A DNA stretch of 64,000 nt from Diaporthe sp. PMI_573 (Eukaryota > Ascomycota > Sordariomycetes > Diaporthales > Diaporthaceae). A model generated the notes under the pieces. That model did no database searches and was not told where the DNA came from. It saw only the letters and a program-made list of their open reading frames with translations. Of the stretch, positions 11,901-22,900 are shown one piece after another; positions within the stretch are counted from its first letter, which is position 1; every line of letters begins with the position of its first letter. The stretch lies in NCBI GenBank assembly GCA_021399435.1, contig JAJTUP010000018.1, forward strand, positions 372,001 through 436,000, read 5' to 3'. A program made the translations under genes and the position numbers.

Positions 11901-12188
11901 CATTAAATATATCACTGAGAAGAGCGTGGAAGAGGTAAAGCCCCCAGCGTCCAGGACCGCGCGAAAAACAGCCAGTGTTTCTGACCCACGCCTTAGACCA
12001 TCGCAGCATTGCAGAAGAAGAAGAGTCACCTGGCGAAGGTGTCCTTGGATGCTGCTGAGAACAATGGAGAGACGGGGCTTGATGTAAGTGTCCCCATGCG
12101 ACTTATCGTATATCATGCGACATCTGGCATGTGCTGATGCAGTATCCAGGATCTGAAGTTTGTACTCGACCACGATCTTGTGGAATGA
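8911..12188 (+). CDS. SNF2-family DNA-dependent ATPase/helicase (873 aa, 11 exons)
   Basis: Exons 8911-9108, 9171-9790, 9858-9953, 10009-10205, 10265-10298, 10358-10542, 10613-11441, 11512-11697, 11784-11934, 11997-12083 and 12150-12188 join in frame. Residues 42-51 are ten Asp encoded by a GAT/GAC run after a basic nuclear-signal-like stretch (ARKRRLL). The helicase N-lobe has GILADVMGLGKT (Walker A, 318-329), SYDVVLTTYGTL (motif Ia/Ib region), DEAH (442-445) and CVTGTPIQNS. The C-lobe has LIFTTWLSTLDLL, DGRIGTSERE and QAICRAHRMGQ (805-815). Between the lobes only a reduced CxxC...CxxC pair (628-649) remains where RAD5/HLTF-type proteins carry a RING finger, so E3 activity is doubtful. Introns are 55-86 nt with clear CTAAC/CTGAC branch sites. 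The role is nuclear chromatin or nucleoprotein remodelling (family knowledge); the exact target is unknown. Frames read without splicing look broken, but the spliced gene is intact. Confidence 0.9.
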
Positions 12189-13142
12189 ATTGGTTCAGAA
12201 TACGATTGTCTGTGGCACTCGGCCCAGAAAACATAAATACTTGGTGGGTACTTCGTTTCACACATTCAATTTTTCAGGGGCAAGAAGCTTCCTGAGAACA
12301 TATCATACGAAAACAAACCGGTCAGGTGATTCAAGCTTTACTGGGGAGCGGTCTGGTTTCAGCAACTTACTCCCGTCTTTTGGGGACATACCATAGTGTG
12401 CGAGCTGTGGCGATGATCTAGACCATGCTCGTCAGTGTTCACCATCGCTCACTGGAACGTAGACTGGCCAAATCCGATGAACATGCACATGTGTGTTGTC
12501 ATCTCAAAATATATAACAAGACCCGCTACATGTGCCAATGCTGAGATGTATACAAGCCTTCCTCTCCACACCACCCTAGCAATGACGAACGCCCGCCTCT
12601 CCACGGACCGTGGTGGCAAGAGTCGCAAAGAATGGGTGTTGCCGTGACACTTTCCAAGCAAGACAGCTAAAATCGAGAAGTTAACCCCAAATCCACAGTC
12701 GTGGTATTCGTCGGCTAGGCTAGACAGTACATATCGACTCGACAAGCAACAAGAAAACCGGAACCACAAACAATGAGCACCTTAAGAATTATCCTAAATT
12801 AATTTGATCAAGTTCGAACGTCGATTACAACTAGCTACAACAATTACCAAGTCTATATACATTGCCCCCGGGCCTCAAGGAGAGTGTCTGTCCATCAGGT
12901 CTACCCCAGATAATCGAGACCCCCTACCCCCCACCCCCAACAACGCCATTCCTGAGAGAGGCCCAATTGGTTACCATCTCCAAGCAAGATGCTATGATAA
13001 TGAGTGTGTGTATCCTGTCCCATCCCATCTCAAGCGCTTGAGATGCGCCTGTACATCATGTCTCATAATAATAAATAGTGAATGTGCGAGAGCATTTCAG
13101 ATCAGAATGGGTGGTACGCGGGCGGCGTTTGGCAGTTGACGC
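12189..13142. other. Intergenic region with repeat fragment
   Basis: Convergent 3' flanks of the SNF2 and DUF2434 genes. The first 50 bases hold a fragment of the dispersed repeat described separately. The rest has only short, domain-free frames. Confidence 0.5.
12194..12234 (+). repeat. Short fragment of the dispersed repeat seen at 39 and 62 kb
   Basis: The block around AGAATACGATTGTCTGTGGC, continuing to ...GGCCCAGAAAACAT, is almost identical to 39070-39110 in the same orientation and is found diverged and inverted near 62.58 kb. It starts six bases after the SNF2 stop codon, so it lies in that gene's 3' untranslated region. Confidence 0.75.
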
Positions 13143-14885
13143 CTATACGTCCAACATGCTCTTGATCTGCTGCGGAGGCGATGCGAGGGAATTACTCGTG
13201 TTTGCGCTCGTGCTCCTCTCGGGAGGAGCAGGCCTTGCAGCCGCGGTCCGAGTCGCAATTGATTCGTCACTGCGCTGGCGACCTCGTTCCTGCTGCTGCG
13301 GCTGCTGCTGCTCCGGATACGGCGGGGGTGGTGGGCCATCTGTCGAAATGTAGCTCACCCGGTCGACAAAGGTCTGCGCGTTGCCGGCGCTGGGGAAGAG
13401 CAGGCCAGCCGCGGCTTGCATGGCCTGGTCCGATCGGCGGCGGTCGTTGTTGCCGGAGTAGGTGGTGACGCCGAGTGACGGCCGTGCTGCGCCGACTCCG
13501 CCGGCGTTGGAGGTGGTCGGTCGGACTTGGCCAATCTCGACATCTGTCGGGGCATTGGCGGATTCTGTTTCCCTGGTGCGAACTTGATGCATCTCATCGA
13601 TGTTCTTGGCCGTGGCCCGGCCGCCACCGACCTCGCGCACATTCCTTGCAATACGCTCGCGCATGGTCTCGCCATCGCGCACTTCTCCGTTGGCCCGCCT
13701 CCACCAAGCCGGCTTCTGGACGACGCCGAGCTCATGGTCTGCCGCGGCGCCGCGGATTCGGCGTTGACGGATGAGTTCCCTGTCCTCGTTCGGGTTGAGG
13801 AACCCAGCGATGACTTGTACGAGCAAGATCAGCAGGGCTGGGACGTAACCGCCGACAAAGGTAGAGACATTGTTCCCGGTGATATCCATGACCGAGTACT
13901 CGAACACCCAGGCGCTGAGTGCCTGGTAGGCGACGACGGACAAGGCGAGGGGGATGATGAGCATGAAACGGTAGGGGGTGAACTTGACGAAACCGACGGC
14001 GCGGTTGAAAATGCCCCTGTTGCGCTCCTTGTAGTGCTTGATGGAGTGGCGGAGGTAGTAGACAGTGGTCAGCCAGCACATGAGCAGCAGGAAGGCAGCG
14101 GCCTTGAGCCTGGCATCCGTGGCGCCGGGGGCGGCCCTGAGGCGGGACTGCTCGGCGGAGCGCTGCAGCTCCAGGTTGCCCCAGTTGCGAGGGATGCCCA
14201 TGAAGAAGTCGAGCCACCACCAGAGGTAGAAGAAGAGGGGCACCCAGAACTCGAACTTTGCCCTCTTGTCGTCCATCTTGAGGCGGAAGGGGTCGGGGTC
14301 GATGTACTGCCTCTCCTGCCAGCTGCCCCAGTGGCGGACGGCCTCCCAGACGGCGGCCATGGTGCACAGGTTCATGAGGTACCAGAAGAAGGAGGTGAGG
14401 ACGATCGGGATCTCGGGGAGGTAGTAGCGGTCGACGTCGATGTTTGTGACGAGGCTGATGAAGCCGGTGGCGCACATTGCGATCATCCAGTACCACTGCC
14501 ACCTCCTGCCGACGGGTCTGAAGCGCTTCTCGGTGGGCAGGAACATGCGGCCGTGCCTACGGAGGCAGATGAGGGTGAAGATCAGGGCCAGGCCAAAGAC
14601 GACGGCCAGGCCGATGCTGATGAAGCCCCTGGCCGATATGGGGTCGATGGGCGAGTAGCACGAGGTGGTGTTGAGGAACGTGCCGTTGGGGAAGACATAT
14701 TTGGGCGTGTAGTCGCCAAAGGTGAGCAAGCAGCGGGAGCCGTTGGACAATGTGCCATTGGAATAGAGGGTGAAGTTCCAATGCTCGAGGGCAGTCAGGT
14801 TGAAGTGGATGCCCCCGATGACGGTGTCTGTCTCGTTGTCGCCGGGAGCCCAGGAAATTATGTCCCTGGCGTCGAATACGGGCAT
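13143..14885 (-). CDS. DUF2434-family seven-TM membrane protein (580 aa)
   Basis: This is a single open frame. I chose the ATG at 14885 (MPVFDARDIISWAPGD) over the in-frame ATG at 14948 because the 21 extra residues are unlike a protein N-terminus. The lumenal or extracellular N-terminus (1-85) has several N-glycosylation sequons (NLT, NFT, NGT, NTT). Seven hydrophobic segments follow, at about 87-108, 130-147, 158-180, 212-230 (LFFYLWWWLDFFMG), near AAFLLLMCWLTTVYYL, near FMLIIPLALSVV and near PALLILLVQVIAGFL. The cytosolic tail of about 180 residues is disordered and rich in Arg, Pro and Gln (a CAG-type run at about 13285-13315). The pattern matches the fungal DUF2434 family of unknown function. 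The opposite strand has a long chance frame caused by high G+C at third positions. Confidence 0.85.
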   Translation of the reverse strand: MPVFDARDIISWAPGDNETDTVIGGIHFNLTALEHWNFTLYSNGTLSNGSRCLLTFGDYTPKYVFPNGTFLNTTSCYSPIDPISARGFISIGLAVVFGLALIFTLICLRRHGRMFLPTEKRFRPVGRRWQWYWMIAMCATGFISLVTNIDVDRYYLPEIPIVLTSFFWYLMNLCTMAAVWEAVRHWGSWQERQYIDPDPFRLKMDDKRAKFEFWVPLFFYLWWWLDFFMGIPRNWGNLELQRSAEQSRLRAAPGATDARLKAAAFLLLMCWLTTVYYLRHSIKHYKERNRGIFNRAVGFVKFTPYRFMLIIPLALSVVAYQALSAWVFEYSVMDITGNNVSTFVGGYVPALLILLVQVIAGFLNPNEDRELIRQRRIRGAAADHELGVVQKPAWWRRANGEVRDGETMRERIARNVREVGGGRATAKNIDEMHQVRTRETESANAPTDVEIGQVRPTTSNAGGVGAARPSLGVTTYSGNNDRRRSDQAMQAAAGLLFPSAGNAQTFVDRVSYISTDGPPPPPYPEQQQPQQQERGRQRSDESIATRTAAARPAPPERSTSANTSNSLASPPQQIKSMLDV

Positions 14886-15920
14886 CGTGTCGACGTGTCG
14901 GGTGGGCAGTCGACAGATGTTATTCGCGGTGTGTCGTTGTTGGAGCAATTCTCGTCACGTCGGTCGGTCACCGTGAATTGAAGATGTCGGCGCGATGCGG
15001 TTCAGAGCGAGGCAATGCGTTGCGTTGGATTGAATTGGATCGACTCGATTACTGCAGACCGTATTTCAATGAAGAAATCGGTGGACTCGGAGGACAGGCA
15101 GACAGGCAGAGGCAGAGACAGAGGTAGACAGACAGACCAGTCGACCATTTGTCATGTCGTGTTCTCTCGTTGTCGTGAGGGTTGAACTGCACTGCAAGTT
15201 TGAGCGATGAGGGGAGGAAGGTTGCGCTCGACCGTCGCTCTGACCTTGACGGGCCTAGCGGGTCTCCGAGGAAGCCGCAAGTTGAAAATCACTCAATAAC
15301 AGCGCAAGGCAGGAAGCACACACACGCCAATGGAAGGTGGGGCAATCCTTCCTGCACAGTACTAGCAATCCTTCAGCATGCGTGGGTGGTTAATAGATAA
15401 GCAATTAAGCTCGCCAAGAGTCAGCACTCGCAGGACGTCATCTGTGGGTGACCACGGCAGATGCATTGTTTACTTCAGATCATTTATGATATTCGCGTGG
15501 AAATGGTCAGTTTGTTTGAACTTGTAAACAGCAAAAATCACATCCGATGAACCCGTCTGGCACCTGCCTAGATACATAGCTACAAAGATACATGGGTACA
15601 TGGGTGCATGGTTACATCGGATGACTTCATTCGGGATTTAACCCATTTGACACCGGGAAAGCAACCCTGGTCAGCCTAACCCCCCCTGTCACCCCAAGTC
15701 TGCAGGTGGCCAGGGCTCAAGCTCCATTGAAGCCAGATCGTGGGGAGCTTTTCGGCCTCAAGTTTCAACAGATTGACTGCTCAGAAACAGCACCCAATTG
15801 GCCCAACTGGCAACTCAAGGGCCAGCCATTGATCGGTCCAGATGCTCGCAGTCCTTCCAAAATCATCGCCCGACCAAACTCACCAACCGTGATCCGATTG
15901 GCAGCACACCAACAGCCGAC
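14886..15920. promoter_or_regulatory. Divergent intergenic region of the DUF2434 and COG5 genes
   Basis: About 1 kb between outward-facing starts. It includes a GACAGGCAGACAG-type purine-rich microsatellite at about 15094-15142 in the DUF2434 leader and short ACATGGGTACATGGGTGCAT-like repeats at about 15580-15620. The 41 in-frame codons before the COG5 Met look like untranslated leader. Confidence 0.5.
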
Positions 15921-17259
15921 ATGGACAGCCCAACCGACGCCCACGAGGAAGAACCCTCCTACATCGACTACGAGACCTTTGTCTCCCCGGACTTCTCCCC
16001 CTCCGCCTTTGCAAACACCCTCGTCCTCTCCACCAACAACGCAAACGACACCCCCCTCGACCTGTCCACGCCTCTGTCCCGCGTCCTCTTCGACATCCAG
16101 GAGATCGACTCCCACATCGACCTCCTCACCACCCGCTCCGCCCTCCCCCTGCTCACACACACGAAAGACCAGACCGAGGCCAGCGGGAGGATAGTCGGCG
16201 AGCTGGACGGCCAGATCAAGAGCCTGAACGACAGCTACAAGCAGCTCGAGAAGGAGGTCATCCAGAAACATGCAGAGGCAGACGAGGTCAGGCAGGTCGC
16301 GAGCCGCCTCTGGGAGACCCTGAGGATGGGACGCGCAGTCGGCCGCTGTCTGCAGCTGGGGCGGCAGCTGGAGATACAGCACGCAGAGCTCGCACCCGGC
16401 ACCAAGAAGGAGGACCACAGGACCTTGGTGCGCTGCGCGCACACAATACTGTCGCTGCGGGAGATCCTGGAGCACAAGGGCTCCGGCGACGAGGGCCAGG
16501 GCTTGGACAGGGTCGACAGCATCCGCTCGCTGCAGGAGAATGTGACGCAGCCAATAGAGACGTCGGTAAGGGAGACGAGCGAGAGGATAATACGCGAGTT
16601 CTCAATGGGGACCGCCTCGGGCTCTTCGACCTTCGCGCAGTCCGAGGAGACCAAGGCCAGGACGATATCCGCACTGTCAACCCTCTACCTCCTCTCCCCC
16701 ACGACCCTGGAGAAGGGCCAGAAGTGGTCGCCAATCTGGATGTTGCGGGCCCTCGAGGCCTACCTGCGCACACAGCTGCAGAGCAGCACCTCCACGCTGC
16801 GCGACGCCCTGGCCGCCCTGCCCAGGCTGGAGCGGACCCTGGCCGAGGGTCGCAGCCCGGTGCCAGAACATCGTCGCCCTCGAGATGGTCCTGGAGGCCA
16901 CCAAGGCGCCGGCACACCCACTGCTGCCGGCCCCGGGCTCGAGCGCCGAAAAGGGCAACGGCAACCTCCTCCACCCGCTGCTGGCCTACCTCGAGACCGG
17001 CTCGCTGCCCAGCTATTTCTGGCGCACCATGGCCGGCGGCCTGTCCTCCCGCGTCCAGGATATCATCAACAGGGGCGGTGTCTCTGCGCGGACACTAAGG
17101 ACGAACAAGGATAATGTCGCGGCTTTCATCCGGGAGTGTGTCATTCGCGGCAGCCAGCCGCCCAGCGCTATGGCCAAGACAAAGGGGGAGAGGGCCGCTG
17201 GGTGGGACCGCGAGGTTGCCGTCATGGTGGGCAGTGTGACGGGGAACCTCGGGCGATGA
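15921..17259 (+). CDS. COG5: Conserved oligomeric Golgi complex subunit 5, with an apparent +1 frameshift
   Basis: The start at 15921 gives MDSPTDAHEEEPSYIDYETF. The N-terminal half shows the COG5 signature: SPDFSPSAFANTLVLSTNN, SRVLFDIQEIDSHIDLLTTR, then a coiled coil (LDGQIKSLNDSYKQLEKEV) and GRCLQLGRQLEIQHAEL. COG5 belongs to the lobe B half of the COG tethering complex, which acts in retrograde intra-Golgi vesicle traffic. The frame changes near residue 308, at the GGG run 16847-16849. Upstream reads ...LERTLAEG; the conserved continuation VAARCQNIVALEMVLEATKA and the end ...GNLGR at 17259 are in the +1 frame. The gap is too small for an intron. One extra G, real or a sequencing error, explains it. 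Removing it would give about 445 aa, normal for the short fungal form; as read, the frame stops at 17114 with an unrelated tail. Confidence 0.85.
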
Positions 17260-18366
17260 TGGCTTCGGGCGGTCATGGGAATTCGATACGATTCACTCAG
17301 CATGGTGGATTCAACAGACTACCACGAGATGAATTGGCTGTACATGACATTGGCGAGGCAAAGGCATGGGAGCCAGGCAACTCCGAAGCCATTTTCCCAC
17401 TTCATTGCAGTCAGCCAATGACACTTTCCGAAGACCAGCCAGCTGCACCTGCGGTCAATCCTCGCACGATTTCCGAGAGGCCATCATGCCGCCGGACAAT
17501 TGTCACCGAAGTCAACGACTTCGAGTGAAGTATTCAAGACTGTGGGAAAGTACCACAAATCGAACCAAGAGGATTTACACTGTGGGAAAGAATTGAGTCA
17601 AGCCCGCCAAGCCAAGGCAGCTTCTTGTGTACTTCGACGCAACAGTTCCCCATGCTACAACCACCGATCTACCGCCGTGAATGCACACAACAGCTTTCTC
17701 CGCCCACGTGCAACGCCTGTTGCAGAAGCATCTTGTTGTAATGTCTGGCGGGGGCTCATTTGTCTCCATACAATGAAGACCAACTATTTTTAGAGAACGT
17801 GGGTGTCCGCGTGCTCTGCCGTGAGTCGCGCCGTTTCACGCACCTCACTCGGGCCCCAGCCGACAGTTCATGGACTTTGCGTGAGGATGAGGACCAGGAT
17901 GACAAGGGCTTTCAGCGGAACACTACATCAACCCACACGCTCGATATAGTGCCAAGGCTGCAAAAGTGGCATGTAGTCAAGGACATTGTGGGTTTCTTTC
18001 TTCAACATGCCGAACGAACACCAAGACCGATTGACACGCCGCCTCAAAGGAATTTGCGCCGGCAAAGCTTCGAGAAGTCCTTCGCAAGACATTGCAATCT
18101 CGTCTTTGTCTGCTCAGGACTATTTTTGTATCACAATCAACACACCACCTTCTTGCGTTGCATCATGAAGAAACACCTGGTATTAAATATCGGCCCTGTC
18201 CTTCCTGCCGCCATGATGGTCTTGTCCGAAAAGCCCAGAGCAATATCATTCTCCGATTCATTAATTCTTCATTACACTTCAATTGACTTGACGTGACTTG
18301 CTGCATAATCTACAACCCCTATTGATTTCTTTTCTCTTTTTCAGAAAATCAAAGACTTATCCAAAC
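17260..18366. other. Intergenic region upstream of the RanGAP-like gene
   Basis: No gene is recognised. A polypyrimidine tract ending in TTTTTCAG at 18337-18344, just before the RanGAP-like start, looks like the acceptor of a 5'UTR intron; its donor could not be placed. Confidence 0.4.
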
Positions 18367-19977
18367 ATGTCCGCCATTCCTTCAAGCAGCCGCCCGTCCC
18401 GGTCGGCTTCAGCAACCAGACCTGGCGCGCGGCGCACGAGGGGCATTCTCGACGCCCGCGTAAAGAAGCTCAGCGCGAACCAATGCGTCATCGGCAGGAT
18501 ACTGGGCAGAGCCAGGTGCTCCAGTGACTGCACATGCCACAGCCTGGGGAGCAGGCTCTGCGCTGAGCTGCTGAGCCTGGCGAACCGCCCTTTTGGCCAG
18601 CCTGTTCCACTCGCCCTCCAGTTCGACTCGTTTACCTTCCAGCCCGCCGATGCGAGCCAGGTGGCCTTGTTTTTCAACACGTACGGTCACTTGTACCACA
18701 TTCGCAAGTTCAGCATCAAGGTCAAGGACAATACGCCTAAGGCCGATCCCTCCGACACCGAGAATGAGGATGTGGACGCTCCAGCCAAGGGCGATGCAGC
18801 CAAGGACGACACAGCCGAGGACGATACATCATCCAAGGGCAATGCAGTCGATGATCTCGCACTTAACAGTTCAGAGCAGATCGAGCCCTATATCATCGCC
18901 ATCAATCACCTTCCCTTCCTCGAAGAGATCTCGTTCGCCGGGGTGTCAATAGGCATCTGGGCTGCCTATCGACTAGCGGAAGCGCTGCGAACCAAGACGA
19001 GGCTGCGCCGTGTTGATTTCTCCAACTGCTTCGTCGGGCGAGGAGCAACCGAGATCCCCTCTACTATGGATGCCCTCGTCTCAGCCTTCCTCGAGCTGCC
19101 CAACCTGGAGTCCATCAACCTCGGAGACAACGCCCTGGGCCCAGTAGTCGAGAGGCCCATCCTGCGACTGGTGCGAGACCACACGCCACTGCAGGAGTTC
19201 AACATCAACAACGGCGGCATGGGGCCCGAGACCAGCCTCGAGTTCGCCAAGGCACTGCTGGAGCTAGCCGGCAAGAAGGCCGCCGCTGGCGCACCACCCC
19301 TGCGGGAGCTGCACTACAACACAAACAAGATGGCCCAGGACGACGAGCAGCCGCTGTTCGGCATGGCCGAGTGGGCGGCGGCGTTCGCGGCACACCCCCA
19401 CCTGCGAGTCGTCGACCTCAAGGGCAACCGCATCAGGACAGACGGCATGGAGCTCCTCATATCGGAGGGCCTGTCGCACCTGCGGGAGATCGAGGTGCTC
19501 GACCTCAAGGACAGCACCTTCTCGCGCAAGGGCCACACGCACAGGGCGCTCGCGGATGCGGTCGGCGGCTGGCCGGAGCTGCGGGAGCTCAACCTCAACG
19601 ACAGCCTGCTGGGTTCCCGCGGCGCGGCGCTGCTGTTCCCCGCGCTGGCGGCCGTGCAGCCCAGTCGGCTCGAGACGCTGAAGCTGAGGGGCACCAGGCT
19701 CAACCCGGACAACACGCTGGCGCTGTCGGGCCTGCTCTGGCGGCTGCCGGAGCTGCGGGAGCTGAACATCAGGAGGAACAACATCGCCAGGGGCGACGAG
19801 GGGTACCTGGTCCTCAGGAGGCTGATGCGGGAGCGGGGCGAGCAGACGGGGGTCGGGACGCTGTTTCCCAACATCCCATCGTCGCCCGACTCGACACAGT
19901 CAGGGCCATATTCAGTGATTGGAACGCCAAAGACGCCGGAGGGGGGGTCACCAACATCATCGCAGGGGTCGCAATAG
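18367..19977 (+). CDS. RanGAP1/Rna1-like leucine-rich-repeat protein (536 aa, intronless)
   Basis: The start at 18367 (MSAIPSSSRPSRSAS) follows a likely 5'UTR splice acceptor. Residues 1-145 form an N-terminal extension with an Asp/Lys-rich degenerate repeat (AKGDAAKDDTAEDD) near 130-150. From about 165 the sequence follows the LRR solenoid of Rna1/RanGAP: VDFSNCFVGRGATEIPS, NLGDNALGP, HTPLQEFNINNGGMGP, NRIRTDGMELLISEGL, EVLDLKDSTFSRKG, LNDSLLGSRGAALLFPAL. The Arg in FVGRGATEIP lines up with the conserved arginine of the TGR..EIP motif of true RanGAPs. The canonical enzyme stimulates Ran GTP hydrolysis at the cytosolic face of the pore. Here the repeats are diverged, no long acidic C-terminal tail is seen and a Ser/Thr-rich tail replaces it, so this looks like a paralogue rather than the housekeeping gene. 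Confidence 0.75.
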   Translation: MSAIPSSSRPSRSASATRPGARRTRGILDARVKKLSANQCVIGRILGRARCSSDCTCHSLGSRLCAELLSLANRPFGQPVPLALQFDSFTFQPADASQVALFFNTYGHLYHIRKFSIKVKDNTPKADPSDTENEDVDAPAKGDAAKDDTAEDDTSSKGNAVDDLALNSSEQIEPYIIAINHLPFLEEISFAGVSIGIWAAYRLAEALRTKTRLRRVDFSNCFVGRGATEIPSTMDALVSAFLELPNLESINLGDNALGPVVERPILRLVRDHTPLQEFNINNGGMGPETSLEFAKALLELAGKKAAAGAPPLRELHYNTNKMAQDDEQPLFGMAEWAAAFAAHPHLRVVDLKGNRIRTDGMELLISEGLSHLREIEVLDLKDSTFSRKGHTHRALADAVGGWPELRELNLNDSLLGSRGAALLFPALAAVQPSRLETLKLRGTRLNPDNTLALSGLLWRLPELRELNIRRNNIARGDEGYLVLRRLMRERGEQTGVGTLFPNIPSSPDSTQSGPYSVIGTPKTPEGGSPTSSQGSQ

Positions 19978-22900
19978 TCGGGAAAATTCCGTCTAGCTTC
20001 CTGGACTTGGTTCTCTGAGCGGCTGTGCTGCTGCTTTGTTCATGATTAATACCTTGATTACAACATACCGCGGACCTGGGGTCCTGTATTTCTGGCACGC
20101 AAACTTAAAGACTTTTATTTCTTGTAATTAATCAGCGTAATAGAATTAGACATGGATTTTTGTGTATGAAGGCTACCATCTGACTACTATGTGCATTTGG
20201 CGACGAGATATCTCTTTGCTGCCAACTTCTCTGGACGGTGTGACACTATCCACGCGTTCACTGTCTTGTACAGTAAATATTGCTCCGGGTAAAGGCTCTC
20301 GGAGAGCTCCAGAGTGATCCTGGAGTGAGTATTGCTACACTTTGACTACGCCCTTTGATTGCATTTCCAGCAGGCTTAGTATTACCATTAGCTGGCCTGG
20401 ACACTCGAGAGGTAATGTTTCTGTGACGAATGAGATACATAGGTGGGAGACTGGCATAGTTCCGAATGGTCAGATCCATGACATGTCATTTCTGCCACCA
20501 ACAAGTGCAAATAAACGTGTCTCTCAAGTGCTGCCTCCCATTTGGTGCCACTCGAAATAGGACACCAAAGTCCCAGTCTTTGCATGTAAACACAAGTGGC
20601 TCAAGAGATTCAGTCAATTCTCACTTCTTTTGAGCCCTATGCAAATGTCTTGATCTCCTTGTATTTTCTGATGGCGACATTTTAGTGCCTTTATTACCTC
20701 GCCTGTTAGACAATGCCAGCCACGCTTTTACAGATCACCTTTTACAGCTCAGCTTTTACAAATCAGCTTTTACAGATCAGCTTTTACACGGATCAATTTT
20801 TACAGATCAGCTTTTGCAGATCAGCTTTTACAGAGTAGCTTTCAAAGCTTAGCACAAAGTCTAAATTCAACAACATTGTGATCAATCAGCATTGGCTTGC
20901 CATCCGATGTCATTTTTTTGAGATTTCCGGTAAGCCATTCGAGTCTCATTCGAGTCCCGCCCAGATAGAAGGACAAGGCTCTCAAGGGGCGTCAGGAAAA
21001 GCACGGCGGACAGAAATCGTTTCGGCAAACTTTTACACGGAATCAAACGGTAGTCTTTTTCTTCCGATACTCGATTGAGCCGGTGATGCTTTCACATTTC
21101 GACGCCTGTCAGCACACAGAATATCAAATACAATCGTGCTTTCCATGGCGCTATAATTCTACGATGGCCTAGAATCCCTCAGTTCGTTCTAGATCATTGA
21201 CCAGGCATGCACTAGGTCTTTTAAAGACTTGTAGTAGTTAGTTAGCATTGCCCTATAATAGTTGCTGACTGTGTGGTCGAGTGAAAGCCAAGATCGAATT
21301 CCAAAACCACAAAGCGGTCACACTAATTGACATCTCAACATTTGTCAGCCGAGTCTTTCATTGTAAACCAGAACTTCTCCTTAGCCTTAGCACCACGCGC
21401 CCCTTGGCCAAGCCCCTCCCGTGGCTCGGTTTCTTTGTCTCAGGGGCATCAGCAGGCCGGCCAAGTTTTTTTTGTCTAGCGCGCGCACGTGAAATGTTTG
21501 ACAAGTCTCGACGGTCCCCATAGCATTCAGCTGCCCGATCTCGCCCTAATTAGACTCTAGCTTGTGCTGGCCCGGGCCTTTCAGCGCCACATACGGGCAG
21601 ACAAACATCGCCCGTCCTGTCAGGCTCGGGGTGTTTCACACAGGAAGCTCGACAGAGAGTCTGTGTTGTTTCATCTCATCTCAATCACGAGTGTCAATTC
21701 CTGCCCCTTGTCCGACTTCAGCTCATGGACGACTAGGACAAGACTGGGGAAGGTGACTTTATGCGCATACGGACCACAATTGCAAGACTGTACCGTACCT
21801 ACCGTGACCTCAGCTTCGATGCCCAGGCAAGCATAGTTGATCAATGCTTGATTTGAAAAACTTTGATCTTCCCCAACACACGCCGGTGTGAAAGGCTCAT
21901 CGCTTGCCCTGGTATGATCTGGATCCTGTTCGGACAGCTACAAGGCCGGCGCCGGTCGTCGTTAGGGGATCAACACGCGCAAGGCGCTTGTTGACTCAAG
22001 CGTATGACGATCTTCAGCTCTTTGTTCCAGAGCTGTCCAAGTGCGGTTGGTCTATGGGCCGGCCACTAGCCTCACACCCGTCCGCCCCGCGCGGTCTGCC
22101 GACCTGGTTCGCTGAGCACACAGACTGTGGGAAACAAAATCGTACTAGAGATGGTTGGGGTGCCAGACTGGGGCGCCGAGGTGGCTTGCGCCGAAGGGGG
22201 TTCAAGTTGGGATGTTGACAAAGTGCCGCGGAGAAACCTGGTGTCGCATAGACTCCGTTGCCTGTCAGGAGATCCCAACTCTCGTGTGTTCGGTTCCGAA
22301 GTGGGAGATCAACATCCAAGAGGGTGCTCGGACTTCAGGAGCGCTCGAGGTCAGGAAGTAATCAACGACAGCTCTCGTGCTCCTGATCTGCCTGACAGCC
22401 CTCATTCCGCGCGGCAACGCGTCGCAACACTCGCTCACTTAGGATGAATTAGGTCCGCCTAGTCCGCCGCTAGAATCGACTGATCGACAGGGCCAATTGA
22501 TCTTTAGATTTGGCCTGTCAGGCTAGCTACGCGTGCCGATTCATTCCAGCTATTACCCGGGAGATGATTCCGTCCGACTGGCGCGACAGCGAGCCGGGTC
22601 CCCCCTACCAAAAAAACAAAGGACGCGGGTTTTCCGGGGCCGAAGAATACGCACGACATGATTGCTGCCATTGAATAGTAACTGGAAACAATAAGGCTGC
22701 TGTGTATTGCTGTGTACAGCAGATTGATATCAGCCTACTGTGGACATCGTCTTGCATCTTGATTTCCAGGGAAGACCCCACGAAAACCGGATTGTGAGGC
22801 GAGCCTTGACGCCACAGGAGGTTCGTGAGAGCCGCTCAGAGTCCAGACAATGTCAACAAACAATATTGACACTCGGATCGCTGCCTCAGGGGAATGGAAC

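Noticed and set aside
8911..12188. SNF2 locus as a pseudogene
   Set aside because: The several broken frames are all joined by introns with good donor, branch and acceptor signals, and every splice keeps the frame through all helicase motifs.
13527..14981. 484-codon plus-strand frame
   Set aside because: It lies exactly antisense to the DUF2434 gene, is made of Gly/Val/Glu/Asp-rich low-complexity sequence and has no domain; it reflects high G+C at third codon positions.
16847..16885. A tiny intron explaining the COG5 frame change
   Set aside because: Candidate GT...AG pairs are 18-36 nt apart, below the fungal minimum, and would delete the conserved VAARCQNIVALE block.
19371..20018. 215-codon plus-strand frame
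   Set aside because: It overlaps the RanGAP-like gene in another frame and is Gly/Ala/Arg/Gln-rich with no domain.
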